Assembly: GCF_905475395.1 (NCBI RefSeq)
Contig: NC_058341.1
Span: forward strand, 34,363,501-34,427,500
Origin: Chrysoperla carnea
Lineage: Eukaryota > Arthropoda > Insecta > Neuroptera > Chrysopidae
Direction: 5' to 3'
Length of the DNA: 64,000 bases
Position 1 is the first letter of the stretch. Every line of letters starts with the position of its first letter. Shown piece by piece: positions 54,263-64,000 of this stretch. Both the position numbers and the translations under genes were made by a program. The notes beneath the pieces were generated by a model. It worked only from the letters and a program-made list of their open reading frames with translations, had not been told where the DNA came from and did no database searches.

Positions 54263-56759
54263 ATGTCGAAAGTTAAAGAACGCATGTTTAGCATGCAATA
54301 TTTGGAACACAAAAATTTTCCAGTTTTTAAACAACCACAAATACGTGGATATTTTAGTGTTGATAAAGATAGAAAAATAAAATTTGATGCATCAAATTTA
54401 CGATATTATTACGAAGGCACACGTTTACCTAAAAATAAAAAGATATCTCTTAATTTGGATGCAAACGTAGATCAAGCGATTAAGAAAGATGAGTTTTTAA
54501 AAGAGATTGAACAAATAAATCATATGTTATATTATTTAAAACATAATACCGAATTTCATCGAAGTACAAATTTGGATGATAAGAAATTTTTCTCATTTGA
54601 TTTCATTGCATTTCGTGGTCTTTTAACTTTAATTTTGTGCACGCCATATGAAAGAAATGAAGGATGGGCAATTAATGCTTCGTATTTTAAGGGCAATATC
54701 TATTTATGTGATACTATTACGGATCAAAAGCGGCAAAATATTTTAAATGCTAATGATAAAATGAAAAGATGTTCGTCGTGGGGCTATAAATTTGAACAGT
54801 ATTTACTTACAAGTATGAAATGTTTTTGTATTTTATCATTAAGAGGTAGCACACACTACAGGTCGATTGATTTGGCAAACTACGGAATTTGAAAGAAATC
54901 GTATTGCCCATTAAACTATATTATTACTAGTAGCGTCTCAGTCAAAATAAAAGGTCGATTAAATTTCCGACCTACCAAAAGTCTGCAATGTGTGCTGTTT
55001 TTTAGAATTCCTAATTTGAAAGATGTACCCTAGTTTAAATTTCTTAAATTAAAGTATAACCATCCTCGTATTTTGGATTAGAGAGAATAAAATTTATTTT
55101 TCTCGCAATATTAAGGTGTACAAACTATTCGAATGAATTGAGCTGGAGCTATTACCTATGGTTTATCTCAAATACGGGGGTTTCATAAAATAAATTATGT
55201 ACTGAATGTAAAAATTTTTTTACTAATTTGACTATGAGTCGTAGAGAAACAGATCTTAAATTTTCAACCTTCTATATTGTATAGTTTTGGAGAAAATGGA
55301 ATCTTATGTTCTAGCGTAATATACGCAAAAATGTTTCAAACAATAATTGTTTATTTTTTTATAGAGAACATTTTTTACAATTAAATTTTTGTTCTGTCCT
55401 TTACGGTTTACAAACTGGGTTCAACGGATCCAAGACAAAAATGATCTATGATGCTCATTTACAAACTCAAATTTACTTTTTATACCCAGGACACGTCATA
55501 AAAATTTAAGCTCGATATCTCTTTTCGTTTTTGAGTTATCGTGCTGACAGAAAGGCGGGTAAACGAAAATGGACTAATTAGGTGATTTTATGAACACTTA
55601 TGTCAAAACTTTGTTTGTATCATCAATATTTCTAAGCGTTATAAAATTGGGACTAAATTTAGTATGCCTTCATATATATAGGATATAACCATGCCTAGGG
55701 TACTTTAATAATTTTTGTGATGTAATTTGAATCACAGGATACCATGAAATAATACTTCCAGCTCAACTTATAGTTCATCTATTGAGTCTCTTTGAACTTC
55801 AAGTAGTAAATTTTGCGAAAAAATTATTTAATCGTTCTCTGCACAGCAAAATTTGAGGGTGGTTACACTTGAAATGAGACATACTGTTTGAAATAGAAAA
55901 TATTTAGGATAATTTTTGTAGGCGACCCAAAAATTTCACCCGATGCTTCAAAACCAGTTGATGAGAATGAAGAATTTTGTTGTATTTTTGAAACAAAAAT
56001 AAATAACGTACAATTATTATATGGAGCTGAAATGGATGGTATATTAAGCGATAAAAAAATTGATGTAAATAATCCAAATGACTTAAATAATGTAAAATTT
56101 GTCGAATTAAAAACAAATCGAGTAATTGACAATAAGCGACAGTATCAAAATCATCTACGTTATAAATATATTAAGTGGTGGTGTCAAAGTTTTCTGGTTG
56201 GAATTAACGATATTCTTGTTGGATTTCGAAACGATCAAGGAAAAGTTTTGACTTTGGATAATTTAGAAGTGAATGTTATACCAAAAAAAGTTATGGTAAA
56301 TTTTTTTTTACGATATTTAGTTTATAATCCGGTTGCCATCACATTAAGGATTTTCAGCAAATGTGTATATGGAGGGTAGAGATAAGGAGAACCATCTTGT
56401 TTGCGGGTTTCAGAATTAAAATATATTTAGTGAAAACTGAAACGACATTTCAATATTTTTACTTTTAACTATGCATACATTCACACATTCAAATATTTTT
56501 TCAGGGTCAATGGAGTCCTAGTGTTTGTATGAACTTTTTAAAAGAAATGTTAGACTTTATTAGTTTTGTGATAAAAAATGATGAGAACTTAAAAGAAGAT
56601 GATCCAGATACAGTTTGGCAATTTGTTTGGAAACCACCTGCATTAAATGTAGAGGTCAAAAAATATTGTGGACGATCGAAAGAAACTTTCCTTCCGGAAT
56701 GGTTTGTTAATCATGTACGAACTTTTGAAAAAAGATATAAGGCTGAAGGTGTATCATAA
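54263..56759 (+). CDS. DXO: DXO/Rai1-family decapping exoribonuclease
   Basis: Three exons join in frame: 54263-54812, 55922-56295 and 56505-56759, 392 residues (human DXO 396). Family landmarks: FAFRG-type FDFIAFRG, then LCTPYERNEGW, GYKFEQY near 175, the metal-binding YGAEMDG with Glu220 and Asp222, FVELKT with Glu245 and Lys247, and KWWCQSFLVGI with GFRNDQG. These correspond to the catalytic acidic and lysine residues of the DXO fold, all present here. The enzyme removes incomplete or NAD caps and degrades the RNA 5' to 3', a quality-control step. Intron 1 (54813-55921) contains a dispersed-repeat copy. AATAAA at 56766-56771 is only seven bases after the stop codon; it is a candidate poly(A) signal. 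Head-to-head with MCM4. Confidence 0.93.
55340..55705 (-). repeat. Dispersed repeat copy R3 in DXO intron 1
   Basis: Same landmark order as the copy at 23150-23670: GTTTACAAACTGGGTT, ATATCTCTTTTCGTTTTTGAG, TAGGTGATTTTATGAA, AATATTTCTAAGCGTTATAA, TTGGGACTAAATTTAGTATG and an AT-rich end with ATAACCATGCC. Non-coding. Confidence 0.7.
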
Positions 56760-57289
56760 CTATGAAATAAAATATGGATTTTTTTAAATGAAAATGAATA
56801 TGATTGACTTATTTTGATTTAACGAGTTGAAAAGGTTTCAATGGATCTCAAGTTTATTTGAACGTAAGATCATGTATTTTAAAATATTACGCCTTCGAAC
56901 TTTTGAATTTTGGAGCTGATATCTCGATATCAGTGCTATCATTTTTGATGGATTAAAATTAGTCTACAAAAAATTGTGAAAATTGGAGATAATTTTTCTT
57001 AAATTTTTAATAGCTTCTGAAAAAATTTGAGATAAACGAACACATTATTTAACCCAAAAATGGCGAATATTAGGTGAATTTGTTAGCTTAAGATCTGTGC
57101 ATTTCAAAATATTATCTAAATTTCGATTTTGGTCCCGTGAATTTGACATCTCGATATTTAAGTTTAAATTGGATCGATTTTTAGCCATTCACTTAAGAGC
57201 AACATTTTTTGATAGTATTTGCCCCTATCTGTCTTCTTTTTATATGGTACCCAAAGAGATGCATTATTTTAGTATATTATTAATTTTAT
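56760..57289. other. Intergenic DNA downstream of DXO
   Basis: AT-rich. A 77-codon plus-strand frame (from 57097) has no recognisable motif and is probably chance. Nothing else seen. Confidence 0.4.
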
Positions 57290-57530
57290 TATCTTTACAA
57301 CCTAGCATACGCCTGCAGAAACTATGCTGAAATTTGATGCATAGCCGGTTACTGTGTTCTGACTCTTGCAATGACTGTTTAATCGATTAACCGTCCTTTT
57401 AATTATTATAATTGACGAACTGCCGCTGTCGGGACTTAAACCCATACTGTCCCAGTGCCCAAGAGTCAACGCTAAGACGGACGCCTTAGCCTTTTCGGCC
57501 ATTTGGGTCCTGACTTTTACACAAGTGCGA
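57290..57530 (-). repeat. tRNA-derived SINE or tRNA-Leu-like pseudogene
   Basis: On the minus strand, TGGCCGAAAAGG (57501-57490) resembles a polymerase III A box and GGTTTAAGTCC (57442-57432) a B box. The spacing and an intervening GGGCACTGGGAC arm resemble a tRNA with a long variable arm (Leu type). The acceptor stem does not pair, so it is not a working tRNA. Downstream sequence to about 57290 could be a SINE body. A T-run lies upstream at about 57560-57580. Whether this is a SINE family or a single pseudogene needs other copies. Confidence 0.5.
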
Positions 57531-57905
57531 TTACAAAAATGCGCTAAAATTAAACCGTTATTAAAAAAAAAAAAAAAAAAACTTCGTTTTTTTACCATAT
57601 TTATTTTCACAACGTAGTACAATAGTAATTTCTAATATACATTTAAAAATTATTATGAATCAAACTTAACGACATTTACAAATATTCAAAATTAAAATTT
57701 TAACTGAATTTTTATGTTAAATATGATTGATATATTGTAAAATTAAAAATGTTAATTACTTAAAAATTAATTGATTTATAAATAATAATAACTTATTTAT
57801 TTATTAAAAACTTATCTTTAAAAAATTATTGTTAATGGTAATCAACAAATATTAAATGAGAATAAAAAACTCTGTTAAGCAGGTTTTTGGGATATTTCAT
57901 CATTA

Positions 57906-58019
57906 ATTGTTTACACTTTTTTTAATTCGCTACTATTTTCGAATCAAATTTGATTGGTATTCTTCAAATTCAAGTAGTTTGATTCGAAAATAGTTGCGAA
58001 TTAAACAATTGTAAACAAT
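57906..58019. repeat. Foldback repeat with about 43-bp arms
   Basis: The left arm 57906-57948 (ATTGTTTACA, AATTCGC, ATTTTCGAATCAAA) is mirrored by 57978-58019 with a few mismatches, separated by about 29 bases. Too small and too isolated to classify. Confidence 0.6.
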
Positions 58020-59805
58020 AAACCCTCAAAAAATAGTTTTATTTATAAATAATATGGATAATATTAATAACAATTTGTATTAAATGAAAGATTGCGGTAT
58101 GGACGAAATTTTTTAATTTATTTGCATGTTAAATATAAATAAATTATATTTTTAAGTTAAAATATCCAAAAATAATAATAATACTATATTTTTATAAAAT
58201 TAATATCTAGCAGTTGTTTTTTCAATTAATTACCTCTAAATAGATTAAATGTTAGTACCATCGTAAAAAATTTATGTTAATATTAGGTTTGGCACATTTA
58301 GGCAAATTTATTTTAGACTGGGAAAACAGGACATAATAAAGGACATTCTATGGACTGTCAAGGAAATCTATCGACTTAGAAAGGGTATTCCAGCATAATT
58401 TTCGAGCTAAATAAGGCGAATACAAACTAGTCTGAAAGGTTTGCAACAAGGTGTTGATCGATTTCATTCCCTTTTAAGAGTTCCGTAATAAAAGAGTACT
58501 AGTAAAACAACGAATAGTAAATTGTGAATTTCTTGTAGATCGATTTCTATGTTTCCTGTTTGGTTTCACCTTTGGTTGTATGACGGATTAAAGCATGCCG
58601 AAAGAATATAATACACGTGTTTCAAGACATACAGAAAAAATTTTATATGATAAGATCTTTACAAAATTTTTCTATTACCGAAAATTTCTGTTAAGTTTTG
58701 ATTCTAGGTAGTCATGTAGCCATCCTAATCCACAAATCCTTCTGAAATACATAACGATACTTTCAATGCCGACGGGCTTCATAGTATTGAATTTTACCAT
58801 ATTTAAAAAAAATACTTATGTAAAGAGTTTCGAATAATGGAAAAGTTGGTTTATAAGCCAACAGTTGAAATTCGGGTAATAAATTTTTTATTAAATTTAA
58901 TCGTTTCATTAATGAAATTCTGCCATTTACAAATATTGAAAATAATATTACAAAATAACAAAAACAAACAAGAATTAAATGTTAAAAATTTAGAAGTAAT
59001 TAATGTTTTTTTGTAAATATTAAAAAAATACAATGAATTATTTGTTTAAAACTTTATATCATTATGAAATAAAAATTATTTTCACTCAAAATATATATAT
59101 ATACCAAACATAAAATCTGGAATGCTATGAAGGCGTTGTTGCAGAAGAAGAAAAAAATAATAGTAATTATTGGTCAAGTTTATATCAAAGAAATTAATAG
59201 TTTTAGGCCATCGATCATTGATTCAATATAGGATATATTATCACATCTTTGAGCTTATTTAGCCGATACAACGCATCGTGAACGTGTTTAACGATCAATC
59301 AATAAAGCTGTATGGTAGCGAGTTAACTTTAACCCTTCTCTAAAGACATTTCTCATGGGCGATCGTTATACACTATGCTATACAATGCGGATTTTGTTAC
59401 TAGTGTGATTGTGTAAAAGGTCGATCGTTTGTACCCCTTTTAAAATATAATTGCGGATTCGTTTTGCTAATTTCTTTGATTAACAGATTGTTATAAACTA
59501 GACCAATTAAGAAAATTAGCACCTGTTAATACAGTTTTGGTTATTTGATGAAAGTTAATGAACGATTATAAATATTTCTAATTACTATTTTTGAATTATT
59601 AAAAGTTTCTAATATTTTCTGAACATTTTTTGATTCACCAACATAAATATTTAGTCGAATTTAATAATCACACCTAAAAATAAAATAAAATATTAAAATT
59701 GAAAGATTCTGAAGAATTTAATACAATAATATTGTAACTCGATTCTTTAAGGCTCGCTCTGACAGAGCGAGATTATGAATACACTCTGTATAAATAAATT
59801 TGTAT
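58020..59805. other. Intergenic DNA, no gene seen
   Basis: AT-rich throughout with poly-A/T runs. No frame above 60 codons resembles a protein. It may hold the unseen last coding exon of the guanylate kinase gene, which I could not locate. Confidence 0.4.
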
Positions 59806-59813
59806 AAAAAAAA
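59806..59813 (-). terminator. Polymerase III T-run terminator of tRNA-Leu
   Basis: On the minus strand an eight-base T run follows the tRNA-Leu 3' end by three bases, the normal RNA polymerase III stop signal. Confidence 0.7.
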
Positions 59814-59816
59814 GAT

Positions 59817-59899
59817 GTCAGGTGTGGGGTTCGAACCCACGCTCCCGTTTGGGAACCAGAGCTTAAATCTGGCGCCTTAGACCGCTCGGCCAACCTGAC
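59817..59899 (-). tRNA. tRNA-Leu (anticodon UAA)
   Basis: 83 bases on the minus strand. The acceptor stem GTCAGGT pairs with ACCTGAC. The anticodon stem CCAGA/TCTGG encloses the loop TTTAAGC, giving anticodon TAA. A long variable arm (TTCCCAAACGGGAG region) marks a type II tRNA. The T loop TTCGAAC and A/B boxes (TGGCCGAGCGG, GGTTCGAACCC) are intact. No intron. It lies about 70 bases beyond the third exon of guanylate kinase on the same strand. Confidence 0.97.
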
Positions 59900-59968
59900 T
59901 TGTTAAACTAAATCTGAGTTTAAAATAATGATTGTGTTGCAAAATTAATATAATATACATTTTTTTAC

Positions 59969-61677
59969 CATCTGATTGTTGTTTTTTAATTTCCGAAACA
60001 ACAGCTTCTTTTAGAACTTCATAAGCTTTATCCAAATTATCATTTACAATAACATAATGGAAATTTCCAGGTGTTTCACCTACAAAAAGATTTTTAGTTA
60101 ATTATCGATGAAAAATTTTTCTAAAAAATTAACGAACCGTATTCCATTTCTTTTCGGGCTACATTTAATCGTTTTGTAAGAGTTTCTTCTGTTTCAGTTC
60201 CACGACTCCGTAAACGTTTTTCAAGTTCATCAAGTGAAGGAGGTTTTATAAAAACTGTTATTGGATTTAAATCTGTTTTTCTAATTTGTTTAACACCTTC
60301 CATGTCAATATCAAGTACGCATACTTTTCCAGCATTTTGTACATTTGCAACAGATTTATAACTAGAAAAAACGACAAATACTTGTTTTAACATGGCTATA
60401 AAGCTATTTTCCTTTCCGACATAATTTAAAAAGTCTCATTATCAGGGTATTCCACTATTTTTGAAAAAATACTTCAAAATGTTGATTTTGCTAATAAAAG
60501 GCCACCAAAAATTTATTTCGGAAAAATACACACGCTTTCTTGCCAAAAACTTAAATTAAATTTTAAACCTTTTTTAAACTGTAAAAAACGCGGGCATCCA
60601 ATTTGATGACGTAATATGGGTATCACTATACAAAATAACACAAATAAGTTTGACAGATATATTCATAAACATCTGATATACCCAGCTGTTTACACTGAAC
60701 TAATTGATGGTCTATGGCTCATACCGATATGACATCACAGCAAGGCTTACCCCCGTTTTAGGTCACGTGATATAAGTACAGTTTAAAAAGTACGATTTTT
60801 AATTTTAATATTTTAAAAGAAAAAAATGCTTTTATGACTCGAAATCAGAATATTTAAGTATATTCTTACATAAATTTTAACTTTTTTCAAATTTCATGAT
60901 TTATTTTTGACTAACTAGTTTATGAAGCATATAGTGTTTGTTGGGGGTGGGGGTGGGGCTTATTAAAAGAATCAATGGGTGTGGTTAAAAAGGCTATGTA
61001 TAAAAAGGCTACGACGTATAGATAGCATCTCCCAGATATTTAGCAATCCCATATCGATAATTCTTTTTTTTCTCAAAACTAAATTATTGTTGTATGGAGA
61101 CCAGAAACGACTAAGATCTCTCCGTCAACAAATTTCTAAAAAAATCAACTCGATCTATTTCGATTTGGGACTGTTTTTTGTTTGACTTTTGTGATATTCA
61201 TAATTTTATAGTTGAATCACCAAAACGTTAAACTTTTTCAACTCCTTTCGATTTTAGTCGCTATCCTTTCAAATGTCTATAATTACAGAGGAAAAATAGA
61301 TAAATAGGTAATATTAAGAATACTTTTCAGGATATATTTAGGGCCTGAAGTAAAAGCTTCTGTAAGTTCCAGGCCAGAATTATGTTACAAAATCTATATA
61401 AAAATTAATTTCTTTACCTAGTTCCGTACATATTTCCACTGAATACAGCATTTTCAATAAATTCTCCTCTTTCGATCGCCGCAGTCATTTCTTCTTTGGT
61501 TGTGAAATGATAATGCACGCCACTTTGTTCACCTGGTCTAGGCTTTCTTGTCGTATGACTTACACTAAATCCAAATGTATTTGGAAAATCATTCAATAAT
61601 CTAACTAATAATGTACTTTTTCCTGACCCTGATGGTCCACATAAAATTAATGGTCTTGGTCCCGAGTTTTGTACCAT
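59969..61677 (-). CDS. GUK1: Guanylate kinase (GMP kinase), last exon not located
   Basis: Exons 61418-61677, 60138-60361 and 59969-60079 join in phase and cover 198 residues. The enzyme phosphorylates GMP to GDP with ATP in the cytosol. Motifs: P-loop GPSGSGKST at residues 14-22, GMP-binding [14 protein letters not shown] and [31 protein letters not shown], and [20 protein letters not shown] with KRL, all typical of eukaryotic GUK1 (human 197 residues). Exon 3 ends EIKKQQSDG at a GTAAAA donor-like site. If that site is not used, the frame runs 30 codons further and stops inside the tRNA-Leu gene; a short final exon to the left is more likely but unidentified. The N-terminus begins [10 protein letters not shown]. 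Confidence 0.93.
60603..60741. repeat. Small MITE-like inverted repeat in GUK1 intron 1
   Basis: GATGACGTAATATGGGTATCACTATA at the left is mirrored at the right by TATGGCTCATACCGATATGACATC. The core (TGACGTCATA...GGGTAT...CCATAG) resembles the ends of the element at 30137-31204, so it may be a short family member. Diverged; boundaries approximate. Confidence 0.4.
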
Positions 61678-62537
61678 TTTTGTGATGACTAAACAGAAAT
61701 AAGGTTAAATTAAAGAATTTGTGCAACGTGAAAAATTTACCACATGGGGTCGGTTCACAGACTTTTATATATAAACGGTCGGCTTTGTTATTTATTACTT
61801 CCTAAATATAACCTTATTCTTCGGAAAAATGTATAAAAACTATTAAATAAATTATTTACTTAATTAAAAGTTATTAAATTGCATTAACTAATTAAAAAGG
61901 TTATACTACATATTGATTTTATTGCCTTGTTATACAAAATTTTTACTTCATGACAAATTTACAAGATGTTTACATTTAAATTTAAAAATTGGCTAAAGAT
62001 TTACCTGCACGGATAAAAGCCGTACTTATTGATATTAAGGAAAAAATTTTGTTGGCTGTTATTAAAACTTGTTAAAAGGTTAAAACGTGATAAATCTTGT
62101 TTGTACTAATTGGCTAGTTTACGTTTACGTGGTCTTTTATTAGTTTCTTTGTGTTATCTTGACGTAAACAGAGTACATTCACATTAGCAACATCTATCTT
62201 CAATGTTTACACTTTTTTACATCTGTCGAATTCTTTTCGAAGCATTTTCTAAATTCGAGCGGTAAAACTATTTTAATTATTAATGACGTAATTAATTAAA
62301 TCTAATTTGTTTTTGTTAGTTATACTAAAATATTTTTTTTTTACAAAAAGAAAATTAGAATATTTAGGTAATTAATATGCGGAATTATTATTTTTTGACA
62401 ACAATGGCGTACGAATTATGATAAATTGATTGTTATACTATATTGATTCATTAAAATTCAAGTTTAATTGTTATAAAAAAGAAATAAATGCATTTGCATT
62501 TTTCAATATGTTCAGTTTATCCATGTATAACACCATC
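61678..62537. other. Intergenic DNA between GUK1 and tRNA-Phe
   Basis: Contains the GUK1 upstream region. The AT-rich sequence shows no recognisable promoter element or frame. Confidence 0.4.
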
Positions 62538-62610
62538 GCCGAAATAGCTCAGTTGGGAAAGCGTTAGACTGAAGATCTAAAGGTCCCTGGTTCGATCCCT
62601 GGTTTCGGCA
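62538..62610 (+). tRNA. tRNA-Phe (anticodon GAA)
   Basis: 73 bases. The acceptor stem GCCGAAA pairs with TTTCGGC, with discriminator A. The anticodon stem TTAGA/TCTAA encloses CTGAAGA, giving anticodon GAA. The T arm CCCTGG/CCTGG with TTCGATC and A/B boxes is intact. No intron. A short T run follows at about 62616. Confidence 0.97.
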
Positions 62611-63304
62611 TTTAATTTTTATTGCCAATTTTTCATTTAGTTAAACTAATAAAATTTTTCATACTATCCTATCCTATAGAGAATTTTTATTTTAGAATAA
62701 AACATTATTTTTAAGTGAAATTTGTATCTCAACTTCAACTGTGCCTCAACTGTCAATTGCTGATATCTCGAGAAACACAATTCGGAAAGGATTTAGTCAG
62801 TAGCATCATTTTTAGTGGGTTTAACTTACAAATAGATAATATATTCATGGGCTCTGAATTTTTGCCAGAAATTTAATTATCGATGCAGATAGTATCTTAA
62901 TTGATATAATTGCTCTCCCCTCCTGATAAACGACAGAGGTAATTGGATTCACCTAGAGCTCTTGTTTTAGTTGAACGATTCAAAAATTGAGTTCCAGACC
63001 TATTATACTTCGTGCAGCAAATAAATGAAGGAACGAATAAAGATAAGAAATCCAAATTGATGGTTAGAATAAAATTTCCGGAAAATATTTAAATTACAAA
63101 TAAATTGCCTTCCCCACCTTTTTTATGTTTGTTCATATAGGAATTGAAAATCATAAAATTGCTTTTTGAGTGTTCACTACTTGGACTACTATTAAAAAGA
63201 TTAATAAAAATGTTCGTACATTATTAATTAAATTTAATAGATGCCTTTTTAAAATAAACGGCGGAAGTTCAAACAAGTCAGTTGATGGTTGCACTTGTTA
63301 ATTT
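62611..63304. other. Intergenic DNA, no gene seen
   Basis: AT-rich sequence between tRNA-Phe and the dispersed repeat. No frame or repeat end recognised. Confidence 0.4.
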
Positions 63305-63700
63305 TTATACCATGCATATGTAATATGCAAGGTATACTAAGTTTAGTCCCAAGTTTGTAACACTTAAAAATATTGATGCTACGCACAAAATTTTGGTATC
63401 GTATCGGTTTTCATAAAATCACCTAATTAGTCCAATTCCGGTTGTCCGTCCGTCCGTCTGTGGACACGATAACTGAAAAACGAACAAAGATATCAACCTG
63501 AAATTTTTACAGTGTACTCGGGAACATAGGTCAATTGGCTCTTGGGTCCGTTGGAGCCATCTTGTAAACCGTTAGAGAAACTACAAAAGTTTAAATATAA
63601 AAAATAAACAACTTTTGTTTGAAACATTTTTTTGTAAACGCCACTGTTTACTCACGAGGGCACACATCAGATGCAAATGTTAAGTATAGTACGTATTAAT
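63305..63700 (+). repeat. Dispersed repeat copy R4 (most complete)
   Basis: Starts with a hairpin (ATACCATGCATAT and ATATGCAAGGTAT, 63308-63335), then TTTAGTCCCAAGTTTGTAAC, AAAAATATTGATGC, AAAATCACCTAATTAGTCC, GTCCGTCCGTCCGTCTG, ACGATAACTGAAAAACGAAC, CATCTTGTAAACCGTTAGAG and TTACTCACGAGGGCAC. The other copies can be aligned to this order. Terminal boundaries and target duplication are not evident. The rest of the window (63701-64000) is AT-rich without features. Confidence 0.7.
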
Positions 63701-64000
63701 ATGGAATTATCAGTTATGTATGTGTGACATGTATATGTGTAATGTGATAGAGTAATCGATACTGTCTATGCATGGTATTTCAACAGTTAACTCAGTCAAT
63801 TGTTTGTTTTCCTTTGTATTCTCAATATTTTTATATTTTTAATGACTATAGATATAAATTATAATAATAATTTTAATTATGTATACTAACAATAAGTTTA
63901 AAACGCAATTCATTGTTAATATAACTAATTAATAGTTAAGATGATAATAATCATGTGATGTATTAATTATATTTTGGTATTCGTTTGACATTATTACATA

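Noticed and set aside
54812-54892. Extension of DXO exon 1 to the stop at 54892
   Set aside because: A GT donor at 54813 and the in-phase acceptor at 55922 restore the conserved family sequence; the read-through tail is not family-like.

Overview
The window reads as AT-rich nuclear DNA of an insect; the order cannot be fixed from sequence alone. The evidence is multi-exon genes with GT-AG introns, insect-type MITEs and foldbacks, a Copia element primed by a half-tRNA as in Drosophila copia, and eukaryotic tRNA genes with internal promoters. Splice-consistent models can be built for six conserved protein genes, five of them complete. All coordinates come from reading the sequence by eye, with no alignment or search.

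Layout. 1-17850 is gene-poor. It holds one convincing coding exon of an unidentified minus-strand gene running off the left edge (339-446), three phase-compatible candidate exons of an unknown plus-strand membrane protein (8845-15884), and small MITEs. 17851-34835 (minus) is an F-box gene of FBXO33 type. Its 14.7-kb intron is full of repeats: a TIR element of about 5.9 kb with a 3-bp TAA duplication encloses a hierarchical TGCGCA satellite (30/240/960-bp periods) and a 483-bp-arm near-perfect palindrome. 35935-44884 (minus) is the TFIIH subunit p52 gene (GTF2H4), 9 exons and 479 codons, with a very young whole-looking Copia element in intron 5 and a decayed hAT transposase fragment in intron 2.

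45740-52733 (minus) is MCM4, 11 exons and 931 codons. An RNF170-like RING E3 ligase gene lies on the opposite strand inside its second intron. MCM4 is head-to-head with a DXO/Rai1-type decapping nuclease gene (54263-56759, plus). An E2F-like site lies just upstream of the MCM4 start codon and a foldback repeat lies in the shared intergenic region. To the right come a tRNA-like SINE or pseudogene, tRNA-Leu(UAA), guanylate kinase (minus), tRNA-Phe(GAA), and another copy of a dispersed repeat seen several times in the window.

The identified genes are housekeeping functions: replication licensing (MCM4), transcription and repair (GTF2H4), RNA quality control (DXO), GMP phosphorylation (GUK1) and ubiquitination (F-box, RNF170). 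They look like ordinary neighbours, not a pathway cluster. The unusual content is in the repeats: the composite element with nested satellite and palindrome, the sense-oriented young Copia insertion, and the nested and head-to-head gene arrangements.
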